DNA of 62,024 bases. Origin: Saccharospirillaceae bacterium. Its GTDB lineage: Bacteria; Pseudomonadota; Gammaproteobacteria; Pseudomonadales; Oceanobacteraceae. The position numbers were made by a program, and so were the translations under genes. Where the stretch lies: contig JAJOJJ010000035.1 in the NCBI GenBank assembly GCA_021208685.1, forward strand, positions 1 to 62,024, read 5' to 3'. The notes beneath the pieces were generated by a model. That model did not search any database. It was not told the origin of the DNA and saw only the letters and a program-made list of their open reading frames with translations. Of the stretch, positions 36,070-44,862 are shown in pieces. The first letter of the stretch is position 1, and every line of letters starts with the position of its first letter.

Positions 36070-36540
36070 ATGTCCCGCACTTCCGGCAATCAGAAAGCCA
36101 GCCCGGCAGCCCGTCGCAAGGCCCGCCATTACGCTGTTCAGGCTCTGTACCAGTGGCAACTGGCAGGCGCAGATCTGTCTCAGATTGAGGCTGAATTCCG
36201 CACCGATAACGACATGAGCAAGGTGGATCTGGAATATTTCCACGACATTCTGCACGGAGTGCCCCGCGAGAAATCCCTGCTCGACGAAAAAGTAGCCCCG
36301 CTGCTCGACCGCCGCATGGACGAAATGACACCGGTCGAACTGGCGATTGTGCGCCTCGGTGCGTTCGAAATGCTGCGCCGCATCGACGTGCCGTATAAAG
36401 TCGTGATTAACGAAGCGATTGAACTGGCGAAAACCTTCGGTGCCACCGATGGCCACAAGTTTATCAACGGTGTACTGGATAAACTGGCCCAGCGTGAGCG
36501 CAGCGTTGAAATCCGCGGACCACGCGCTGCCCGCGACTGA
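36070..36540 (+). CDS. nusB: Transcription antitermination protein NusB
   Basis: 156 residues, an all-helical RNA-binding protein that with NusE binds boxA of rRNA leaders. [19 protein letters not shown], the N-terminal basic helix, and [27 protein letters not shown] are hallmarks. The N-terminal ~10 residues ([10 protein letters not shown]) are an unfolded extension. GGAGG precedes the ATG. Confidence 0.97.
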   Translation: MSRTSGNQKASPAARRKARHYAVQALYQWQLAGADLSQIEAEFRTDNDMSKVDLEYFHDILHGVPREKSLLDEKVAPLLDRRMDEMTPVELAIVRLGAFEMLRRIDVPYKVVINEAIELAKTFGATDGHKFINGVLDKLAQRERSVEIRGPRAARD

Positions 36541-36559
36541 TCGTTAAACGGAGGCCGCC

Positions 36560-37516
36560 ATGAGCAAAGCAACGGGCTCCGGTGAATTCGCCCTGATCCG
36601 CGAATTTTTTGCCTCCGGCTTTCCGCGTAATCAACACACCCGTCTGGGCGTGGGTGACGATGCCTCCATCGTTATGCCGCCCGCCGGTTGTGACCTGCTG
36701 CAAAGCATCGACACCCAGGTGGCCGATGTGCATTTTCCGGCGACCGCACCTGCCCGTTTAATTGCCCAGCGCGCGCTGCGTTGCGCCGCCTCCGATCTGG
36801 CGGCCATGGGCGCTGAGCCGCAGGGATTTCATCTGGCGCTCACCTTACCTGATGCAGAGCATGAATGGCTGGCTGATTTTGCCAGCGGTTTGCGCGATGC
36901 GGCTCACACACTTGATCTCGATTTACTCGGCGGCGACACCACCTCCGGCCCCTGTCTTGTCATTACCATTCAGGTTCAGGGCTGGGCGCCGGCAGGTGCC
37001 GCACTTATACGCGCAGGTGCACAGGCAGGCGATGATATCTGGGTATCCGACACCATCGGCTGTGGCGCTCTGGCCCTGCCGCAGGTGCTTGAAAATCCGG
37101 CGCAATTCAGTGGTCTGGCACGGCATTATTATTTTCCGCAGGTGCAGATGCCACTGGGCATTAAACTGCGCAATCTGGCGACCAGCTGCATGGATATTTC
37201 CGACGGTTTATTACAGGACGCCGGACACATTGCCCGCGCTTCCGGCGTCACTCTGGAATTCGATGCCGCTACCATTCCGACCATGGCCGAACGCACTGAC
37301 CGACGCTGGCTGCAGTGCCTTACCGGTGGCGATGATTATCAGTTGCTATTTACGGTACCGGCAGCGCGGCGCAAAGACGCAGAAGCGTTGCGCGAAGAAT
37401 TTTCTGGAATTGCCCGTATAGGTAAAGTCATTGCCCATAACGGAGAAGATGTCGTGTTGCAGGACGAAGGCCGCCCTCTCGAATTACCGCAACATAATGG
37501 CTACCAGCATTTCTGA
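36560..37516 (+). CDS. thiL: Thiamine-monophosphate kinase
   Basis: 318 residues, AIR synthase-like fold. FALIREFFA at the start, the metal-binding VGDDASIV, GGDTTSGP, SCMDISDGLLQDAGHIA and LTGGDDYQLLFTVP are complete. It makes thiamine diphosphate from the monophosphate using ATP. It is the last gene of the operon; pgpA, which often follows, is not next. A bidirectional-type terminator follows at 37540-37568. Confidence 0.97.
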   Translation: MSKATGSGEFALIREFFASGFPRNQHTRLGVGDDASIVMPPAGCDLLQSIDTQVADVHFPATAPARLIAQRALRCAASDLAAMGAEPQGFHLALTLPDAEHEWLADFASGLRDAAHTLDLDLLGGDTTSGPCLVITIQVQGWAPAGAALIRAGAQAGDDIWVSDTIGCGALALPQVLENPAQFSGLARHYYFPQVQMPLGIKLRNLATSCMDISDGLLQDAGHIARASGVTLEFDAATIPTMAERTDRRWLQCLTGGDDYQLLFTVPAARRKDAEALREEFSGIARIGKVIAHNGEDVVLQDEGRPLELPQHNGYQHF

Positions 37517-37539
37517 TTTTCGGGGGGCGGTTCAATAAT

Positions 37540-37568
37540 AAAAAGCCCGGAAAACTCCGGGGCTTTTT
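37540..37568. terminator. Terminator between thiL and rsgA
   Basis: AAAAAGCCCGG pairs with CCGGGGCTTTTT with one bulged G. It serves both convergent genes. Confidence 0.8.
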
Positions 37569-37583
37569 GTGATGATCAAACCA

Positions 37584-38648
37584 TTACTGATCCGGACGTT
37601 TTTGCCGTTTACGCTCATTGATTATGCGCTTATGCAGCTTACCGATTTCCCGCTCACCGGCACGGCGTTGTGCCAGGGTTGCGCTGTTCAGCTGCTGCTC
37701 ACGCTGCAGTTTTTCATAATGACGTAAACGCCGTTCATCCAGCATGCCATGTTGCAGCGCCTGGCGTACTGCGCAACCTGGTTCATTGCTGTGTCCACAG
37801 TCGGCAAAACGGCATTGTCCGGCCAGTTCTTCGATATCGGCGAAGGTCTGTGCCAGACCATCAGCGCAATCGGCCAGCTGCAATTCACGCATGCCCGGTG
37901 TATCCAGAATCATCGCACCACCTGGCATGCTCAGTAATGAACGCCGGGTCGTGGTATGGCGACCCTTACTGTCGTCCTCACGAATAGCCGCAGTGGCCTG
38001 CATTTCCGCCCCCAATAACTGATTACTGAGGGTCGATTTACCGGCACCGGATGAGCCCAGCAAGGCAACGGTTTTACCACAGCCACACCAGGGCATTAAT
38101 TGCTGAATGCTGTCCTGCTCAAACGCACTGACAATGACCACTGCCAGCATGGGATCAAGCCGCTGCACCTGTTGTTGCCACTCATCGGCCTGCTCACACA
38201 GGTCCGCTTTACTGAGCACCACCACCGCTTCTGCGCCGCTTTCGTGCACAATACTGAGGTAACGCTCAATACGGTTCAGATTAAAATCATCATTTAATGA
38301 GCAGACAATAAAAGCCGTATCGACATTGGCCGCAATGAGTTGCAAGCCGACTTTACTGCCCGCCGCACGGCGCTGAAAACAGCTGAGCCGTTCAAGCCGG
38401 CGGATAATCTGCGGCTGATCACGGTTATCCAGCAACAGCCAGTCACCGACACACACAGCGCCATGCTGACTGAGCGCCGCAGGTGTATAAGGCAAACGGA
38501 CAATTCCCTGCCCGCCACATACTTCCAGCACTGTTTTATGTTGCTCCAGTACCCGTACCGGATGGCCATGCTGCCATTCTTCGAGACTGAGTTGTTGTTG
38601 AAAAAAAGCCTGCCAGCCAAGACTGGTAAGAGAGATTTGTGTGGTCAT
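37584..38648 (-). CDS. rsgA: Ribosome small subunit-dependent GTPase RsgA-like
   Basis: 354 residues. A circularly permuted GTPase with the order G4 (VVLSKADL), G5 (VSA), G1 (GSSGAGKST) and G3 (DTPGMREL), an OB-fold at the start and a zinc site CRFADCGHSNEPGC. RsgA releases maturation factors from the 30S subunit. The tail of the protein is basic and helical. ATG 38648 with AGGG upstream is chosen over a start 25 codons earlier. The N-terminus is unlike E. coli RsgA and closer to the second YloQ-type paralogue seen in several bacteria, so a second copy may exist. Confidence 0.88.
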   Translation of the reverse strand: MTTQISLTSLGWQAFFQQQLSLEEWQHGHPVRVLEQHKTVLEVCGGQGIVRLPYTPAALSQHGAVCVGDWLLLDNRDQPQIIRRLERLSCFQRRAAGSKVGLQLIAANVDTAFIVCSLNDDFNLNRIERYLSIVHESGAEAVVVLSKADLCEQADEWQQQVQRLDPMLAVVIVSAFEQDSIQQLMPWCGCGKTVALLGSSGAGKSTLSNQLLGAEMQATAAIREDDSKGRHTTTRRSLLSMPGGAMILDTPGMRELQLADCADGLAQTFADIEELAGQCRFADCGHSNEPGCAVRQALQHGMLDERRLRHYEKLQREQQLNSATLAQRRAGEREIGKLHKRIINERKRQKRPDQ

Positions 38649-39053
38649 GATAAAGCCCTGACGCAAAGCATTATCGCGTACAGGCACACTGCCAATATAA
38701 AGGCAGCAAAAGGCCGTACACAATCATGCAAAAAAATATCGGGGGCATTTTTGCCCCGGTTTAAAAAAACAGATAAACCGGGCGGGGAAGGCAGAAAAAC
38801 GGCAGTGATGCACAAAGCATTCGATGCTGTGCTCACTCAATGTACGCATTCGATCGGCGAACGCACTATACAGGTCGGGAGCCGTTTAAGCTGTAATACA
38901 AGCCCGGTCAGAGGTTACGACAATCATCAAATGTTCTCCTGACCGTTTAAAAGAGCCTGCACTATATTACGTTGCCAACGGTGCAACAAGCCTGCTGCTG
39001 ACACCAGCCACATCGTTTACACTGATTGCTTTGCCATCGTTATGGAGACCTGT
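38649..39053. other. Gap of 405 bases with a leftward leader-like structure
   Basis: No sizeable gene is supported. On the minus strand a strong CAGGAGA ribosome-binding-like site precedes a 13-codon reading frame (38927-38886). Further on, GGGGCA (38742-38747) pairs with TGCCCC (38752-38757) and a T-rich run follows (38740-38731), about 85 bases before rsgA. This looks like an attenuator leader or the end of a short transcript. A ribosome binding site GGAGA and ATG for the plus-strand gene close the gap. Confidence 0.35.
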
Positions 39054-39353
39054 ATGACACCTGATCAGCAAACCGCCATTGAAGCCGCCGTACTGCGCCG
39101 TCTGCTTAAGCATCTGGATGAACGCAACGATGTACAGAATATTGATTTAATGAATCTCGCCGGTTTCTGCCGTAACTGTCTCGCCAAATGGACCGTCAGC
39201 GCTGCAGCCGAACAGGGAGTCGACATGGATTATGATGCCGCCCGTGAAAGGATTTACGGCATGCCCTACAGCGAGTGGAAAGAAAAGTACCAGAAGGAAG
39301 CCAGCGCAGAGCAACTGGCCGCCTTTAATGCTGGCCAGAACGATAAGGTCTGA
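39054..39353 (+). CDS. DUF1244 family protein
   Basis: 99 residues, cytosolic. The family core NIDLMNLAGFCRNCLAKWT has a CxxC pair (NCL preceded by FCR) and YGMPYSEWKEKYQKEAS follows. A structure of a homologue is known but its function is not. ATG 39054 after GGAGA is preferred to 39042. It is in its own transcription unit ahead of the SIMPL-domain gene. Confidence 0.9.
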   Translation: MTPDQQTAIEAAVLRRLLKHLDERNDVQNIDLMNLAGFCRNCLAKWTVSAAAEQGVDMDYDAARERIYGMPYSEWKEKYQKEASAEQLAAFNAGQNDKV

Positions 39354-39466
39354 CACTTAATGGACATACAGCGGCGTAAAGATCAGGCAAAGACCTGCCA
39401 TCTGCCGAACGTCAGACAACATGCTGTATCGAATATGCTTATTCAATTGTTCTTCAGGAAATAACC

Positions 39467-40180
39467 ATGAAACTGAACACCGCCTCTGCCGCTTTACTGT
39501 TTTCCGTCTGTGCGTTATTCAGCACTCAGCAGGTGCTGGCCGATGACGACCGCTACATTGATGTTACCGGTCAGGGCGAGGTGGAAGCCTACCCGGATTA
39601 TCTGCAATTACATCTGACCATCAGTGATACCCAGCCGACCGCCAAAGCGGCCAAGGCCAAAGTAGATACGGCGATGAACAATGTACTCGCCATCAGCAAA
39701 AAGCTCGGTATCCGTGAAGACGATATCGACGCTGCACAGATCAGTAACCAGGCTATTTTCGAATACGACTACAGCGCTGGCCGTAACCAACGCGAATACA
39801 AGGGCGAACAGGTCAGCCGCAACGTCAGCCTGACGCTGCGCGACATGGAACAATACGGCGTGCTGGTGCATGAATTGCTGCAGAATTCGCTGGTAAAACT
39901 CCATAACACCGAACTGCGCTTTAATGACCGCGCGGCACTGGAACAGCAGGCGATGACACTGGCCCTGACCAACGCCCGCAATAAAGCCAGCAATATGGCC
40001 AAAGCCCTGGATAATCAACTCGGTAAAGTGCTGCGTATCGAAGAACAGGGTGGCGGTGGCCAGCCAATGTTTGAAATGCGTGCCATGAGCATGGCCAAAG
40101 CCGATTCAGCGCCGGCACCGATGCTGATCCAGAAACAAAGCATCAGCGCCAGTGCCGGTGTGCGCTTTGAACTGAAGTAA
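39467..40180 (+). CDS. SIMPL domain (DUF541) periplasmic protein
   Basis: 237 residues with a signal peptide (about 1-24, ending VLA). DRYIDVTGQGEVEAYPDYLQLHLTIS is the typical start of the SIMPL domain. The family includes periplasmic and outer-membrane-associated proteins linked to oxidative stress and biofilm; the role here is unknown. The end, with KQSISASAGVRFELK, is standard. AGGA precedes the ATG. A DUF1653 gene follows closely. Confidence 0.9.
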   Translation: MKLNTASAALLFSVCALFSTQQVLADDDRYIDVTGQGEVEAYPDYLQLHLTISDTQPTAKAAKAKVDTAMNNVLAISKKLGIREDDIDAAQISNQAIFEYDYSAGRNQREYKGEQVSRNVSLTLRDMEQYGVLVHELLQNSLVKLHNTELRFNDRAALEQQAMTLALTNARNKASNMAKALDNQLGKVLRIEEQGGGGQPMFEMRAMSMAKADSAPAPMLIQKQSISASAGVRFELK

Positions 40181-40200
40181 TATTGTCAGAAGGAAACCGA

Positions 40201-40443
40201 ATGAGCGCACAAGCCACCATCCCACAGATTACTCCGGGCATTTACCGTCATTACAAAGGTAACGACTATCAGGTGCTGGGACTGGTACGCCACAGCGAAA
40301 ACGAAGAGTGGCTGGTGCTGTACAAAACGCTGTATGGCGACTTTTCCAGCTGGGTGCGGCCTTATGCAATGTTTGTTGAAGACATCGAACATAACGGCGT
40401 GCGCCAGCCACGTTTTCAGCTGATCCGCCCGGAGGCCTGCTGA
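40201..40443 (+). CDS. DUF1653 domain protein
   Basis: 80 residues with a small beta-barrel domain: GIYRHYKGNDYQVLGLVRHSE, VLYKTLYGDFSSWVRP and MFVEDIEHNG. DUF1653 proteins are uncharacterised. ATG 40201 has AGGA upstream; the frame runs back to TTG 40183. The TGA overlaps the next ATG by one base, so the two are co-translated. Confidence 0.9.
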   Translation: MSAQATIPQITPGIYRHYKGNDYQVLGLVRHSENEEWLVLYKTLYGDFSSWVRPYAMFVEDIEHNGVRQPRFQLIRPEAC

Positions 40444-40919
40444 TGACACCAGCCATCAACAGCGCCAAAAAAGCCGGTATTACTTTCACTGTGCACGAAT
40501 ACCAGCACGACCCGGCAGCAGAATCCTACGGCGAAGAAGCCGCCGAAGCACTGGGGCTTGATCCGGCACTGGTATTCAAAACCCTGCTGGTGAGTTTGAC
40601 CGGCCATAAAAGTACGCTGGCCGTCGCCGTGCTGCCGGTCACTCATATGCTCAGCCTTAAAGCCATTGCCAAAGCACTGGGCGCCAAAAAAGCCGAAATG
40701 GCCGACCCTAAACTGGCTGAACGCACCACCGGCTATATCGTCGGTGGCATCAGCCCTATCGGTCAGAAGAAAGCGCTGCCAACGGTCATTGACCGCAGCG
40801 CCGAAACCTTAACAACCCTCAACGTCAGCGCCGGTCGCCGTGGTCTGGAAATAGAATTATCACCGGCTGATCTGGCAACGCTTACCCGGGCAGTCTTTGC
40901 CCCGATTACCAGCGACTGA
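40443..40919 (+). CDS. ybaK: Cys-tRNA(Pro)/Cys-tRNA(Cys) deacylase YbaK
   Basis: 158 residues of the YbaK/EbsC editing family that removes cysteine from mischarged tRNA(Pro). The family Lys and pocket residues are in FKTLLVSLTGHKS, LKAIAKALGAKKAEMAD and YIVGGISPIGQKK. It ends in a conserved GLEIELSPADLATLTRA region. It is coupled to the DUF1653 gene. Confidence 0.95.
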   Translation: MTPAINSAKKAGITFTVHEYQHDPAAESYGEEAAEALGLDPALVFKTLLVSLTGHKSTLAVAVLPVTHMLSLKAIAKALGAKKAEMADPKLAERTTGYIVGGISPIGQKKALPTVIDRSAETLTTLNVSAGRRGLEIELSPADLATLTRAVFAPITSD

Positions 40920-41022
40920 ATCCCCGTTCTGCGTCAGCCGGATGTTATAAAGGACTCGCCATTCACGGTAATCGCGCCTTGAACAAGGTTATTGCAACCC
41001 GCGTGACGGTCTCTGATCCGGG

Positions 41023-42393
41023 TTAATTGGCCAGCTCATGAATCGCTTCCTGCAACGCCATCACCAATCGATCAATCTGTTCGCGTGAAATGGTTAACGG
41101 CGGCGAAATGGCCAGCGTTGCCACGCTGGGCAGTGGCCGCACAATCACGCCCCGCTCACGCACCGCGTTACTGACCTTAAGCGGCCATTTTGCGCTGACA
41201 TCCGGTAATATCCGCTGCGCCTTATCGGCCACCAGCTGCACCCCGGCCAGCAAGCCGCGCCCACGGATTTCACCGACCAAAGAGTGACTGTCCAAGGCAT
41301 CGTGCAAACGCTGATGCAGATAAGCCCCGTTTTCCCGCGCCTTATCCACCAGCCCTTCGCGCTCCAGCAACTCAATATTCGCCAAAGCCACCGCCGCGCC
41401 GACCGGATGGCCGGAATAGGTATAGCCGTGGGAAAAGGCACCGAGTTTATCGGAACCCTGTTTCAGTACCTGCCAGATCTCATTGGTTATAAAGGCCGCC
41501 GACATCGGAAAATAGCCACTGGTCAGGCCTTTGGCCGTGGCCATCATATCCGGCACCAGACCCAGCTGCGGCGAACCGAACCAACTGCCCAGGCGGCCAT
41601 AACCGCACACCACTTCATCAGCCACGAGTAAAATATCGTGCTCGGCCAGCAAGGTTTTCAGCTTTTGATAATAACCGGCGGGCGGCTCAATAATGCCTCC
41701 GGCGGCGTGAATGGGCTCAGCAAAAAAAGCGGCAATATTGTCGGCCCCGGTGGTGTTAATTAACTGCCGTACCTCGTCAATCAAACGCTCACAGAATTGC
41801 GCTTCGTTCTCGCCGGGCAGACTGCGGGTATAAAAATGCGGACACTCGACCCGCAGGACAAAATCCAGTGGCAGCGGAAATTCTTTATGGAAACCACCCA
41901 GCCCGGTCAGGCTGGCAGTACTGACCGAGGTACCGTGATACGCCTGCTGGCGGGCGATGATTTTGATTTTTTCAGGCCGGCCACGCAGCGCGTGATAATG
42001 CCAGGCAATTTTAATCAGCGTGTCGTTGGCATCGCTGCCGCCACTGCCAAAAAACACTTTGCCTAACCCGGCCGGTGCAATACTCAACAGTTTTTGCGCC
42101 AGTTGTACCTGCCAGGGGTTCGAAGCATTGCTGAAGGTATGGTAGTAACTGAGCGTTTCCGCGGCGTCTTTCATTGCCTGCGCCAGTTCGGCCCGGCCAT
42201 ATCCGGCGTTCACGCACCAGAGTCCGCCCACCGCATCCAGATAACGCCGCCCCTGCGCGTCTTCGATCATGCAGTCATCAGCGGCGCAGATCATCTGCGG
42301 ACCATTGCTGAGCAATGCGCTGATGGATGATGCCGGATGCAATAGGACGTCCGCATCCCCGGCCATCAGCTTTTTCAGGTCAGAATCGTCCAT
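41023..42393 (-). CDS. Class III PLP aminotransferase
   Basis: 456 residues. PLP site in MMATAKGLTSGYFPMSA (the Lys), Asp in ADEVVCGYGRLGSWFGS and EPIHAAGGIIEPPAGYY. The length and features are those of omega-amino-acid, putrescine or aspartate-aminotransferase-family class III enzymes, not the ~400-residue AstC of arginine degradation. It is divergent from the M20 hydrolase-ast operon, so it may work on a linked amine or amino acid, but the substrate is not known. AGGGG ribosome binding site. Confidence 0.85.
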   Translation of the reverse strand: MDDSDLKKLMAGDADVLLHPASSISALLSNGPQMICAADDCMIEDAQGRRYLDAVGGLWCVNAGYGRAELAQAMKDAAETLSYYHTFSNASNPWQVQLAQKLLSIAPAGLGKVFFGSGGSDANDTLIKIAWHYHALRGRPEKIKIIARQQAYHGTSVSTASLTGLGGFHKEFPLPLDFVLRVECPHFYTRSLPGENEAQFCERLIDEVRQLINTTGADNIAAFFAEPIHAAGGIIEPPAGYYQKLKTLLAEHDILLVADEVVCGYGRLGSWFGSPQLGLVPDMMATAKGLTSGYFPMSAAFITNEIWQVLKQGSDKLGAFSHGYTYSGHPVGAAVALANIELLEREGLVDKARENGAYLHQRLHDALDSHSLVGEIRGRGLLAGVQLVADKAQRILPDVSAKWPLKVSNAVRERGVIVRPLPSVATLAISPPLTISREQIDRLVMALQEAIHELAN

Positions 42394-42541
42394 AAGGCAC
42401 CCCTTTTATGTTTAAAAACAGACAAACCGGTCAGGCTGTATTTTCAGTGTAATCCGCTTCTGAGAAAGTAAACCGATCAATCCGCTGGGCTTTGCCGATC
42501 CGCCGATGCTATACCTGTCACAGTGAAAGAGGAGATTGCCG

Positions 42542-43792
42542 ATGCAAGACATCTGTCACACCGACCGACAACCACTGCTGGCCGCACTGGAAGCTGGCAG
42601 CGGCCGTATGATTGAGACTCTGCGGGCGTTATGTGACATCAACTCCGGCAGCCGCCATCTGAGCGGCATCCGGCAGGTGCAGGCTGGCCTGCATCAGCTG
42701 TTTGAGCCCCTATCCGATACGGTGGAATACCGTGAGCTGGCCCCCCTCCGCCAGATCGCCGACAACGGCAGCCTGCTCGAATCCCCCTGCGCACCGATGC
42801 AGATCTTCCGTGCCCGCCCCGCTGCCCCCCTGCAGATTCTGTTTACCGGCCACAGCGATACCGTTTTTCCGGCCAACAGCGCGTTTAACCAGTGCGAAAT
42901 CCGCGCTGACCGTCTGCACGGTCCCGGCACAGCCGACATGAAAGGCGGGCTGGTCATACTCGCCGAAGCCCTGCGCTGGCTGCAGCAGTCGCCATTAAAA
43001 GAGCAGTTTGGCTTTACCCTCGCCATCTCCCCTGATGAAGAAATCGGTTCACCATCGTCAGCCCCGGTATTGGCTGAACTGGCTGCTCAGGCCCATGTCG
43101 GCATGACCTACGAACCGGCGCTGGAAGACGGCACGCTGGCCGGAGCACGCAAAGGCAGCGGTAACTTTACCCTCAGTGCCCGTGGTCACAGCACCCATGC
43201 CGGGCGCGATTTCTTTTCCGGCCGTAATGCCGTACTGGCCATCGCCGACGCCGCACGGCAACTGGCACAGCTCAGCGATCCGCAACAGGGCATTACCGTC
43301 AACATTGGCCAGATCGTCGGTGGCGGAGCGGTGAATGTGGTACCCGATCAGTGCCTCTGCCGGTTTAATGTCCGCATGAATGACATCGCACAGATGGCCA
43401 TACTTGAACAACAGATGCAGCAGATCGTACAGCGGGTTCAGGCCAGCAGTGGCTGCGAACTGACCCTGCACGGCCACTTTAACCGCCCGCCCAAGCCGAT
43501 GAACGAGCGCCAGCAGGCGCTGTTCAGCCTGTTGCATGAATGCGGTGCTGAGCTCGGGCTGGATATCCGCTGGGTCGCCACCGGCGGCTGCTGCGAAGGC
43601 AATAATCTGGCCGCCGCCGGGCTTGCCAATATCGATACCCTTGGCGTGCGCGGTGCCAACATTCATACCGAACAGGAATACGCCTGCACCGACAGTTTTG
43701 CCGAACGCGCGGCGCTGACGGTGGTTTTTATCGAAAAGCTGATTCAACGGAAACTCTCTGACCCTGACAAGGAGAACCCCGCCTTATGCTGA
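42542..43792 (+). CDS. M20 family metal hydrolase
   Basis: 416 residues from ATG 42542 (AAGAGGAGA upstream; a TTG six bases earlier is worse). Dinuclear zinc site of peptidase family M20: GHSDTV, GPGTADMKGG, PDEEIGSPSS and a terminal His in GANIHTEQEYA. It resembles carboxypeptidase G2/ArgE-like enzymes that cleave N-acyl amino acids. It overlaps astA by seven bases and begins the ast operon. AstE, which would remove succinate from succinylglutamate, is missing here, so this gene is a candidate stand-in; that is inference. Confidence 0.88.
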   Translation: MQDICHTDRQPLLAALEAGSGRMIETLRALCDINSGSRHLSGIRQVQAGLHQLFEPLSDTVEYRELAPLRQIADNGSLLESPCAPMQIFRARPAAPLQILFTGHSDTVFPANSAFNQCEIRADRLHGPGTADMKGGLVILAEALRWLQQSPLKEQFGFTLAISPDEEIGSPSSAPVLAELAAQAHVGMTYEPALEDGTLAGARKGSGNFTLSARGHSTHAGRDFFSGRNAVLAIADAARQLAQLSDPQQGITVNIGQIVGGGAVNVVPDQCLCRFNVRMNDIAQMAILEQQMQQIVQRVQASSGCELTLHGHFNRPPKPMNERQQALFSLLHECGAELGLDIRWVATGGCCEGNNLAAAGLANIDTLGVRGANIHTEQEYACTDSFAERAALTVVFIEKLIQRKLSDPDKENPALC

Positions 43793-44862
43793 TTGTCCGG
43801 CCGGCCATCGCCACCGATGTACACGATCTGCTGGAACTGGCAGAAAAAGCCGGTGAAGGCATGACCTCACTGCCGCAGGATGAAGACGCCCTGCTTGAAC
43901 GGATTCAGCTGTCCTGTGACAGCTTCGGACGTCAGGACAAACACCGTGACGACTTCTTCTTTCTGGTGATGGAAGACAGCCGCCGCAACAAAGTGGTGGG
44001 AACAGCAGGGGTACATGCCATGACCGGTGCGCGTCAGGCGTTCTATGCCTACCGCCTGATGAGCCTGACCCACCACTCACACTCGCTGCATAAACAGGTA
44101 CGCAGCCAGCTGCTGCATCTGACCAACGATTACACCGACTGCTCCGAAGTCGGCGCCCTGTTTCTTGATCCCGCCTACCGTGGCAACGGCCACTGGCTGG
44201 CACGCTCGCGTTATTTGCTGATGGGCCTGTTTGCCGGACGTTTTGCCGAGTCGGTCATTGCCGAGTTGCGTGGCTGGACCGACGAGCAGGGCAACAGCCC
44301 GTTCTGGGATGCCATTGGCCGCCACTTTTTTCAGATGGAATTCGATGAGGCCGACACCCTGTGCGGCATTGGCTCCAACCAGTTTATTACCGAGCTGATG
44401 CCCAAATACCCGATCTACACCAGCCTGCTGCCGGAAGCGGCTCAGGCCGTAATCGGCAAGCCCGCCGACGCCGGGCGGCGCGCCAAACAACTGCTGGAAC
44501 TGGAAGGTTTCAGCTACGACCGGGTGGTGGATATCTTCGATGCCGGGCCGTTAATGCGGGCCGAGCTGAGCAATATCCGCAGCGTGCGCGCGATCCGCCA
44601 GCTGAGCAGTGCGCTCTGCGCCGACACCGCCGACACCGGAGACGCCGCCAATACCGGAGACGCCGGGAATGCCGCGGATAGCAGCCAGTCGCTGATCATC
44701 GCCAACCCCAGCTGGCAGCAGTTCCGCGTGATCTGTACTGAGGCGCAACTGATTGCGCAAAACGGTCAGCAGCGGCTGGCACTGAGCGCCCGCGCTCTGG
44801 GTCATCTCGGCGTACAACCAGGCCAGCCGCTGGCCTTTATTCCGGAACAGCCGGGGGCATGA
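43786..44862 (+). CDS. astA: Arginine N-succinyltransferase
   Basis: 358 residues. GNAT fold; RPAIATDVHDLLELAEKAGEGMTSLP, FFFLVMED, AFYAYRLM, SEVGALFLDPAYRGNGHWLARSRY and DEADTLCGIGSNQFITELMPKYPIY are the family core. It succinylates arginine with succinyl-CoA, the first step of the AST route. Residues 279-300 are an insertion of Ala/Asp/Thr/Gly repeats (18-base tandem units in DNA) that makes the protein a little longer than the usual ~340. It is coupled to both neighbours. Confidence 0.95.
   Translation: MLIVRPAIATDVHDLLELAEKAGEGMTSLPQDEDALLERIQLSCDSFGRQDKHRDDFFFLVMEDSRRNKVVGTAGVHAMTGARQAFYAYRLMSLTHHSHSLHKQVRSQLLHLTNDYTDCSEVGALFLDPAYRGNGHWLARSRYLLMGLFAGRFAESVIAELRGWTDEQGNSPFWDAIGRHFFQMEFDEADTLCGIGSNQFITELMPKYPIYTSLLPEAAQAVIGKPADAGRRAKQLLELEGFSYDRVVDIFDAGPLMRAELSNIRSVRAIRQLSSALCADTADTGDAANTGDAGNAADSSQSLIIANPSWQQFRVICTEAQLIAQNGQQRLALSARALGHLGVQPGQPLAFIPEQPGA

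Noticed and set aside
35564-36331. Open frame of 255 codons on the minus strand
   Set aside because: Shadow of ribH and nusB.
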